From an uncultured Spartobacteria bacterium (GTDB taxonomy: Bacteria; Verrucomicrobiota; Verrucomicrobiia; Chthoniobacterales; Chthoniobacteraceae): a DNA stretch of 64,000 bases. The notes beneath the pieces were generated by a model that was not told the origin of the DNA, did no database searches, and worked only from the letters and a program-made list of their open reading frames with translations. The DNA lies in the NCBI GenBank assembly GCA_903882875.1, contig CAIRYQ010000068.1:62001-126000 (forward strand). The letters are read 5' to 3'. The first letter of the stretch is position 1. Every line of letters begins with the position of its first letter. The position numbers and the translations under genes were made by a program. Shown one piece after another: positions 58,152-64,000 of the stretch.

Positions 58152-61100
58152 CTAGCCGAGCAATGCCTTCGCCTTCGCAAGCGCCTCGTCGAGCTTGCCC
58201 GCGTCCTTGCCGCCGCCGCGGGCGAAGTCGGGCTTGCCGCCGCCTTTGCCTCCGACGATCGGGGCGATGGCTTGGATGATTTTTCCGGCCTGCACTTTCG
58301 CGGTGAAGTCGGGCGCGACGGATGCGACCAATGCGACGGCTGTGCCCCCGGAGCCGAGGACGATGGCTCCCTTGAAGCCCGCGCCTTTCAGCGCGTCGGC
58401 GATCGTCTGGAGTCCATCGCCGTCCATGCCGTCCAGCCTGGCGATAATGGCGGGGATGCCGTTGATCGTCTGCGCATTCGCGATGAGATCCTTCGCGCGG
58501 CCGGCGGCTTCGCGCTGCTGGGCGGACTTGAGCGCGCGATCGAGTTCCTTGTGCTGCGCGAGCATTCCTTCGATTCGCTTTTCGAGTTCGGGGAGCGGCG
58601 TGCCGAGGTTCACGGCGAGCGTGTGGAGGCGCTGCATGTTGGCGGTGGCCGCGTCGTAGGCGGTGAGGCCGGCGACGGCTTCGATGCGGCGGACTCCGGC
58701 GGCGATGGCGGCTTCGGCGTTGATGCGGAAGAGGCCGATCTCGCCGGTGGCGCGCGTGTGCGTGCCGGCGCAGAGTTCCTTGGAATATCCGCCGATGTCC
58801 ACGACGCGGACGATGTCGCCGTATTTGTCGCCGAAGAACTGCATGATGGACGCGTCGCCCTTCACCTGCGCGTAGGGCACTTCGTTCCACTGCACGGCGG
58901 CGTTTTCCACGATGCGCTCATTCACGAGCCGCTCGATGTCGCGCACCTGCGCGGGCGTGAGCGCGGCGCTGTTGAAGTCGAACGTCAGCTTGTCCGGCCC
59001 GACGAAGGAGCCCTTCTGCGTGGCCTCCTTGCTCACGACTTCGTGCAGCGCCCAGTGGAGCAAATGCGTGACGGTGTGGTGGCGCTGGATGGCGTTGCGG
59101 CGGTCCTTGTCCACGATGAGCGTGACCTCGCTGCCGATGGACGGGACGGGCTCGGTGGACGGGATGGACTCGTCCAAAAAGTGCAGCCATGTGTGGCCGG
59201 TCTTCTGCGTGTTGGCGATGCGCCACACGTCGGCGCCGTGGGTGAGTTCGCCGGAATCGCCGACTTGCCCGCCCATCTCGGCGTAGGCGGCGCTCGCATC
59301 GAGCACCACGGCGGTGCGGTCCTTGAGCGAGACGACTTCGAGCACCTTCGCGGGCGTGGAGAGCGAGTCGTAGCCGACAAATTTCGTCGGCGCCTTGGTC
59401 TCGACTTCGCTCAGCTCGATCACGGTCTTCTTCTGCGCGGCCTGCGCGGTCTTGCGCTGGATGGCCATGCACGCATCGAAGCCCGCGACATCCACGCGCA
59501 GCCCGCGTTCGCGCGCCATGAGTTCGGTGAGGTCGAGGGGAAAGCCGTAGGTGTCGTAGAGCTTGAAGGCATCCTCACCCGCGATGCCGCTGAGCTGCTC
59601 GTAAAGCGCGGCCTTTTCGGGAAACAGGATGCCCGCTTCGCCTTCAAAATCGCCGAAGCGCATCGCACTGTAGATCCTGTATTTCTCGTCGTCGTTGAGT
59701 GTGGCGATGAAGGCGCTCTCGCGGCGCGAGGGAATCCCCCTGGCAATTTCCTCGAAGAGCTGGATGCCGCGATCGAGCGTCTTGTTGAACGCCTCCTCCT
59801 CGCGCTTCAGCGTTTCCTCCACGAGCTTCTGCTTGGCGCGGATTTCGGGGAAGACGTCGCCCATGGTGCGGGCGAGGACGGCGGTGAGCTTGTAGAAGAA
59901 GGGTTCGCGGAAGCCGAGGGTGCGGCCGTAGCGGACGGCGCGGCGGAGGATGCGGCGGAGGACGTAGTTGCGGTCGGTGTTGCCGGGCTGGATGCCGTCG
60001 GCGATGGCGAAGCTGAGGGTGCGGATGTGGTCGGCGATGACGCGGAAGGCGACATCTATGGCGATCTGCTCGGAAGGCGCGGTGCCGCCGGTCGGGCTGG
60101 ACACACCGCTGGTCGAATTGGGTACACCCCCGGTCGGACCGGAAGCCCCCCCGGTCGGACTGGAAGCCCCTCCGGTCGGACCGGAAGCCCCCCCGGTCAG
60201 ACTGGAAGCCCCTCCGGTCGGACTGGAAGCCCCTCCGGTCGGACTGGAAGCCCCTCCGGTCGGACTGGAAGCCCCCCCGGTCGGACCGGAAGCCCCTCCG
60301 GTCGGACTGGAAGCACCACTGGTCGGACTGGAAGCCCCTCCGGTCGGACTGGAAGCACCACTGGTCGGACTGGAGACACCGGAATTCGGCTCTTTTTGGC
60401 CTCCCGGCAGGGTGCTGGCGTAGCGTTTGCCGCTCATCTTCTCCAATTCATCGAAAATGGGGCGGAAAATGTCGGTTTCGTAGTTGGAAATTTTCGCGTT
60501 GGCGAAGTCGGTGAAGCCTTTGGTGCCTTGGATGATGCTGGTGACGCGCTCAAAGCCCATGCCGGTATCCACATGCTGCGCGGGGAGGGGGGTGAAGGTG
60601 CCGTCGGGGTTCGCGTTGAACTGGATGAAGACGAGGTTCCAGATTTCGATGCACTCGGCGGTGCCTTGGTTGACCAAGAGCCCGCGGGTGTCGCCGGCGG
60701 GCGTGAGGTCAATGTGCAGCTCGGAGCATGGGCCGCAGGGGCCGGTCTCGCCCATCATCCAGAAGTTGTCCTTTTTGTTGCCATTCACGATGTGGATGGC
60801 GGGGTCGAGGCCTTTGGCGCGGAATTTTTCGGCCCAGAAGTTCCATGCCTCCTCGTCGCGCTCGGCGGGGTCGCCGATGGATTTGTCGGGATTGTAAATG
60901 GTCGCATAGACGCGCTGCGCGGGGAAGCCCCAGCGCTCGACGACCAGCTCCCACGCCCACTCGATGGCTTCCTTTTTGAAATAGTCGCCGAAGGACCAGT
61001 TCCCGAGCATCTCGAAGAAGGTGTGGTGATACGTGTCGAGGCCGACGTCATCGAGGTCGTTGTGCTTGCCGCCCGCGCGGATGCACTTCTGGGTGTCCGC

Positions 61101-61313
61101 CGCGCGCGTGTCGCTGCCGGGGACTGCGCCGCCCCATTTCGAGACGTCCGCGCTTTTCTCGCCGAGGAAGATGGGGACGAACTGGTTCATGCCGGCGTTC
61201 GTGAAGAGGAGGTTTGGCGAGTCCGGCATGAGCGAGCCGCTCGGCACGATGGTGTGCTTTTTCTCGCGGAAGAAATCGAGGAACGACTGGCGGATTTGGG
61301 TGCTGGTGAGCAT
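58152..61313 (-). CDS. alaS: Alanine-tRNA ligase with a 98-residue repeat insertion
   Basis: 1053 residues from the ATG at 61313; without the insertion it is about 955. Class II catalytic core (Thr-Asn-Ala-Gly-Met-Asn-Gln-Phe, Gly-Pro-Cys-Gly-Pro-Cys), editing domain with His-His-Thr-Val-Thr-His and the zinc motif Cys-Ala-Gly-Thr-His, and the C-terminal Gly-rich C-Ala domain are all intact. Residues 311-408 are 14 tandem heptapeptides inserted just before the conserved Val-Ala-Phe-Arg-Val-Ile-Ala-Asp-His helix. The enzyme is essential and this is the only alaS seen, so the insertion is presumably tolerated as a loop. Confidence 0.95.
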   Translation of the reverse strand: MLTSTQIRQSFLDFFREKKHTIVPSGSLMPDSPNLLFTNAGMNQFVPIFLGEKSADVSKWGGAVPGSDTRAADTQKCIRAGGKHNDLDDVGLDTYHHTFFEMLGNWSFGDYFKKEAIEWAWELVVERWGFPAQRVYATIYNPDKSIGDPAERDEEAWNFWAEKFRAKGLDPAIHIVNGNKKDNFWMMGETGPCGPCSELHIDLTPAGDTRGLLVNQGTAECIEIWNLVFIQFNANPDGTFTPLPAQHVDTGMGFERVTSIIQGTKGFTDFANAKISNYETDIFRPIFDELEKMSGKRYASTLPGGQKEPNSGVSSPTSGASSPTGGASSPTSGASSPTGGASGPTGGASSPTGGASSPTGGASSPTGGASSLTGGASGPTGGASSPTGGASGPTGGVPNSTSGVSSPTGGTAPSEQIAIDVAFRVIADHIRTLSFAIADGIQPGNTDRNYVLRRILRRAVRYGRTLGFREPFFYKLTAVLARTMGDVFPEIRAKQKLVEETLKREEEAFNKTLDRGIQLFEEIARGIPSRRESAFIATLNDDEKYRIYSAMRFGDFEGEAGILFPEKAALYEQLSGIAGEDAFKLYDTYGFPLDLTELMARERGLRVDVAGFDACMAIQRKTAQAAQKKTVIELSEVETKAPTKFVGYDSLSTPAKVLEVVSLKDRTAVVLDASAAYAEMGGQVGDSGELTHGADVWRIANTQKTGHTWLHFLDESIPSTEPVPSIGSEVTLIVDKDRRNAIQRHHTVTHLLHWALHEVVSKEATQKGSFVGPDKLTFDFNSAALTPAQVRDIERLVNERIVENAAVQWNEVPYAQVKGDASIMQFFGDKYGDIVRVVDIGGYSKELCAGTHTRATGEIGLFRINAEAAIAAGVRRIEAVAGLTAYDAATANMQRLHTLAVNLGTPLPELEKRIEGMLAQHKELDRALKSAQQREAAGRAKDLIANAQTINGIPAIIARLDGMDGDGLQTIADALKGAGFKGAIVLGSGGTAVALVASVAPDFTAKVQAGKIIQAIAPIVGGKGGGKPDFARGGGKDAGKLDEALAKAKALLG
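60090..60383 (-). repeat. 14 x 21-bp tandem repeat inside alaS
   Basis: 294 bp, exactly 14 units of 21 bp, consensus on the plus strand GGTCGGACTGGAAGCCCCTC plus one C, encoding Ser-Ser-Pro-Thr-Gly-Gly-Ala. Central units are nearly identical; the outermost units diverge (for example Gly-Gly-Val-Pro-Asn-Ser-Thr). The length keeps the alaS frame. Confidence 0.92.
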
Positions 61314-61426
61314 GGCGTGGGTGCCGCTGTTTTTGGCGGGCGTGTGGAAAAGGGCGCGCAAGCTACATGGCGCGGGGGAAAGGTAAAGGCGGGCGTGAGC
61401 GTGAGCGCGGCATTGGCTCGACTGGA

Positions 61427-61514
61427 ACTACGAAGGGCACGAAGAACACAAAGGCAGAGGCACTGGGGAAGAGTCCCAGATTTTCCCATTCGTGTCCTTC
61501 GTGCTCTTTGTAGT
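61427..61514 (+). repeat. Intergenic inverted-repeat element of ACGAAG type
   Basis: Arm 61427-61444 (ACTACGAAGGGCACGAAG) is the inverse of 61497-61514 with 2 mismatches in 18. Both arms continue in ACGAAG/ACACAAAGG-like 9-bp wording. It lies in the 322-bp gap between alaS and the PAS kinase. The rest of that gap holds no recognisable feature. Confidence 0.65.
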
Positions 61515-61635
61515 GAAATCCAAACTGAGCCGCTACCGTGAGCGTGCGGAGCGTGAAGATGCTGAAACCCATACGTCCGGGAAGCGCGTGAGCCGCGATG
61601 TTAGGGAGCCGCGGAATGGCGAGTGTCGCGGAACG

Positions 61636-64000
61636 ATGTCCAATCCACCCCCATCCCGGATCCCTGTCGGCCACACGGCGGATGTGTTCCGCCTCGTGGT
61701 CGAGGCCACGCCGCACGCCATCGTGCTCGCGGATGCGCACGGGAAAATCGCGGTGGTGAATGCGCGGGCGGAGGCGCTTTTCGGCTACACCCGCGCGGAG
61801 ATGCTGGGGCAGGCCGTCGAGATGCTGGTGCCGGAGCGGTTTCGCGGGGCGCATCGGGATCATCGCGCGGCGTATGCGGAGCATCCCGAAGAACGATGTG
61901 TGGGCAAGGGGCGCGATTTTTTCGCCCTGCGCAAGGATGGCTCGGAGATTCCGGTCGAGATCGGGCTGAACCCGATTGAGTCGCCCGGAGGCCCGTTCAC
62001 GCTGAGCACGATTCTGGACACCACCGAGCGCCTGCAGTCGGAGACAGACATGCACGCCTCGGAGCTGCGCTACCGGCGGCTCTTCGAGTCGGCGAAGGAC
62101 GGCATCCTGATCCTCGATGCGGAGACGGGGATGGTGGTGGATGTGAATCCATTCCTGGAGAAGCTGCTCGGGTTTTCGCACGAACAGATTCTGGGCAAGG
62201 CGATCTGGGAGCTGGGATTTTTCCGGGATGTCGTGGCGAACAAGGAGAAGTTCCCGGAACTGCGGGAGGAGGGATACGTCCGCTACGAGGATCTGCCGCT
62301 GGAAACGAGCGACGGGCGGCGGATCGAGGTGGAGTTCGTGTGCAATGTCTATCGCGTCAATGGCGGCAAGGTGATCCAGTGCAACGTCCGCGACATCACC
62401 GAGCGCAAGCGCGTCGAGAAGATGGTGCAGATTTCCAAGGCGCGCTTTGCGGCGGTCTTCCGGTCGAACCTTGCGGCCATCGGCATCCACACGCTTTCCA
62501 CGGGCCGGGTCATCGAGGTGAACGACCGGCTCTGCGAATTCTCCGGCTACAAGCGGGAGGAGGTGATCGGGAAGACCATCTTCGAGCTGGAGACCTGGGT
62601 GGACGTGGCGCAGCGGGATGCCGTGATGGAGCAGGTGCGCACGAAGGGATTCGCCCGCGACGCGGAAGTCCGCCTGCGCCGCCGGAATGGCGAAGTGCGC
62701 GACGTGCTCCTTTCGCTGGAACTGCTGGATGTGCAAGGCGAGGCGGAGCCGGTGCTGGTGACGATGTTCACCGACCACACGGAGCGCAAACGCGCGGAAA
62801 CCGAACTGGTGGAGTCGAAGCGTTTCCTGCGCTCCACGCTCGACGCGCTCTCCTCGCACATCGCGATCCTGGATGAGCGCGGAACCATCGTCGCAGTCAA
62901 CGCGGCGTGGAGTTGCTTTGCCGACGACAACCATTTCATGGGCGGCAACCACTGCGTGGGCGACAATTACCTGCTGGTCTGCGATTCGGCCACCGGCCGA
63001 TTCTTCGAGGAGGGTGCAGCCGTGGCTGAAGGCATCCGCGCCATCATGGCCGGGCAGCGCGACGAATTTCATCTCGAATACCCCTGCCACGGCCCGGTGG
63101 AGAAGCGGTGGTTCATCGTGCGGGTCACCCGTTTCGATGGCGACGGGCCGGTGCGTGTGGTCGTAGCCCACGAAAACATCACCGAGCGAAAACGCGCCGG
63201 AGACCGCTTCCTCCGGCTGGTCGAATCCAACGCGCAGGGCGTGATATTCTGGAATACGCGCGGCGAGATCACCGGGGCCAACGATGCCTTCCTGCGCCTC
63301 ATGGGATTCACCCGCGCGGATCTGGAGGGCGGGCTCATGAATTGGGTCGCGATGACGCCGCCGGAGTTCGCGGATCGCGACCGGCACTGCCTGGAGGAAA
63401 TCGCCGCGAAGGGAGTCTGCCCGCCGTTTGAGAAGGAATACATCCGCAAGGACGGCACGCGGGTTTCAGTTTTCATCGGCGCGGCGAATTTCGAGGACAG
63501 TCCGGGGGAGGGCGTGTGCTTCGTGATCGATCTCACGGAGAGGAAAAAACTGGAGCAGCAGTTCCTCCGGGCGCAGCGCATGGAGAGCATCGGCACGCTG
63601 GCCGGCGGCATCGCGCATGATCTGAACAACGTGCTTTCGCCGATCATGATGTCGCTCGAAGTCCTGAAGATGCGCTTCCCCGATGCCGAAAGCGGGAACC
63701 TTCTCGACATTCTGAGCACCAGCGTGCAGCGCGGTGCGGACATGGTGCGGCAGGTCCTGTCCTTTGCCCGCGGTGTCGAAGGCAGGCGGATGGAAGTGCA
63801 GATCCGGCACCTCGTGCAGGACATGGAAAAAACCGTGAGGGACACCTTTCTCAAGACCATCGAGATGCGGACGGTTCTCCCGCACGATCTCTGGACGGTG
63901 ATGGGCGATCCCACGCAACTCCACCAGGTGCTGATGAATCTCTGCGTGAACGCGCGCGACGCCATGCCGCACGGCGGCAGGCTGACCATCTCTGCGGAAA
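61636..64000 (+). CDS. Multi-PAS sensor histidine kinase (3' end outside window)
   Basis: 788 codons to the end of the window, with no stop. About five PAS/PAC domains follow one another (for example Phe-Gly-Tyr-Thr-Arg-Ala-Glu-Met, Leu-Gly-Phe-Ser-His-Glu, Ser-Gly-Tyr-Lys-Arg-Glu-Glu, with Asp-Ile-Thr-Glu-Arg-Lys ends). HisKA follows with the phospho-His at about residue 661 (Gly-Gly-Ile-Ala-His-Asp-Leu-Asn-Asn), and then the beginning of HATPase_c (Asn-Leu-Cys-Val-Asn-Ala-Arg-Asp-Ala). No transmembrane segment is seen, so it senses cytoplasmic signals. A receiver may follow outside. Confidence 0.9.
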   Translation, partial: MSNPPPSRIPVGHTADVFRLVVEATPHAIVLADAHGKIAVVNARAEALFGYTRAEMLGQAVEMLVPERFRGAHRDHRAAYAEHPEERCVGKGRDFFALRKDGSEIPVEIGLNPIESPGGPFTLSTILDTTERLQSETDMHASELRYRRLFESAKDGILILDAETGMVVDVNPFLEKLLGFSHEQILGKAIWELGFFRDVVANKEKFPELREEGYVRYEDLPLETSDGRRIEVEFVCNVYRVNGGKVIQCNVRDITERKRVEKMVQISKARFAAVFRSNLAAIGIHTLSTGRVIEVNDRLCEFSGYKREEVIGKTIFELETWVDVAQRDAVMEQVRTKGFARDAEVRLRRRNGEVRDVLLSLELLDVQGEAEPVLVTMFTDHTERKRAETELVESKRFLRSTLDALSSHIAILDERGTIVAVNAAWSCFADDNHFMGGNHCVGDNYLLVCDSATGRFFEEGAAVAEGIRAIMAGQRDEFHLEYPCHGPVEKRWFIVRVTRFDGDGPVRVVVAHENITERKRAGDRFLRLVESNAQGVIFWNTRGEITGANDAFLRLMGFTRADLEGGLMNWVAMTPPEFADRDRHCLEEIAAKGVCPPFEKEYIRKDGTRVSVFIGAANFEDSPGEGVCFVIDLTERKKLEQQFLRAQRMESIGTLAGGIAHDLNNVLSPIMMSLEVLKMRFPDAESGNLLDILSTSVQRGADMVRQVLSFARGVEGRRMEVQIRHLVQDMEKTVRDTFLKTIEMRTVLPHDLWTVMGDPTQLHQVLMNLCVNARDAMPHGGRLTISAE

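Noticed and set aside
60090-60383. CRISPR array
   Set aside because: Repeats are contiguous 21-mers without unique spacers, lie in an open alaS frame, and no cas genes are present.
58017-61541. 1174-codon open frame on the plus strand opposite alaS
   Set aside because: It is antisense to a clearly conserved essential gene, lacks any family motif, and is open because of high GC and the 21-bp repeat. The same applies to long antisense frames over 2061-3644, 3301-4881, 45597-47021 and 61363-63387.
1-64000. tRNA, rRNA, prophage, insertion sequence or replication origin
   Set aside because: I looked for T-loop/anticodon patterns, rRNA blocks, integrase or transposase motifs and DnaA-box clusters and saw none. 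By-eye search can miss a divergent tRNA.

Overview
The window looks like a chromosomal segment of a high-GC, Gram-negative Verrucomicrobiota bacterium. The order is not resolvable from the sequence alone. The main evidence is the planctomycete/verrucomicrobial signature families: two DUF1501 proteins, a DUF1549/DUF1553 cytochrome-like protein and a DUF1587/1592/1588/1585 protein. Short palindromic or heptanucleotide repeat elements also litter both gaps and genes. TonB/ExbBD, a TonB-dependent receptor and lipoproteins indicate an outer membrane. Essential genes (htpG, aspS, alaS, prfA, rpmE, aroG, trpEG, hisI) show it is core chromosome, not plasmid or phage.

Layout. 1-4.9 kb: PrsW-like protease (5' end outside the window), a small membrane protein, a Tat-exported DUF1501 protein and a GYF-domain membrane protein. 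5.0-7.7 kb: an accessory patch with a strictly phased 7-bp repeat array, a toxin-antitoxin pair whose toxin carries two nonsense codons, and an AT-richer DUF3800 gene. 7.8-18.6 kb: htpG, a Pro/Ala lipoprotein with terminator, membrane dipeptidase, aspS, an STT3-like membrane enzyme, a DEDD nuclease and an unrecognised acidic protein. 18.7-25.8 kb: a coherent metal-uptake locus, mntR / TonB-dependent receptor-tonB-exbB-exbD-coiled-coil protein / mntH-uspA, with a related palindromic sequence in front of both plus-strand transcription units. 25.8-39 kb: ketosynthase/chain-length-factor-like fusion, LAB_N and beta-helix proteins, sufE-tatD, peroxidase, rpmE, prfA, hybrid kinase, menG/ubiE, a WecG/TagA enzyme, degraded gene remnants around a hairpin repeat, a methyltransferase, MOSC protein and mobA.

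39.1-41.8 kb is a hisI-trpE-trpG operon. It is preceded by a 10-codon leader reading M-K-F-S-Q-H-W-W-H-P and an intrinsic terminator directly before hisI, the architecture of ribosome-mediated attenuation with both Trp and His codons at the control position. 41.8-44.5 kb: a TPR/MshEN protein and a PilB/GspE ATPase. 44.7-57.5 kb: two blocks of exported cytochrome-type/DUF1501 proteins with an L-fuconolactonase-like hydrolase, an FkbM methyltransferase, DAHP synthase, a PepSY-like repeat protein and a His-rich secreted peptide. 57.6-64 kb: a small membrane protein, alaS carrying an in-frame 14 x 21-bp repeat insertion, and a multi-PAS histidine kinase running off the end.

The three most interesting items are the His/Trp attenuation leader, the MntR-linked TonB-to-MntH manganese uptake locus, and the repeat elements spliced in frame into conserved genes (alaS and the DUF1549/1553 gene). 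I saw no tRNA, rRNA, CRISPR array, insertion sequence or prophage.
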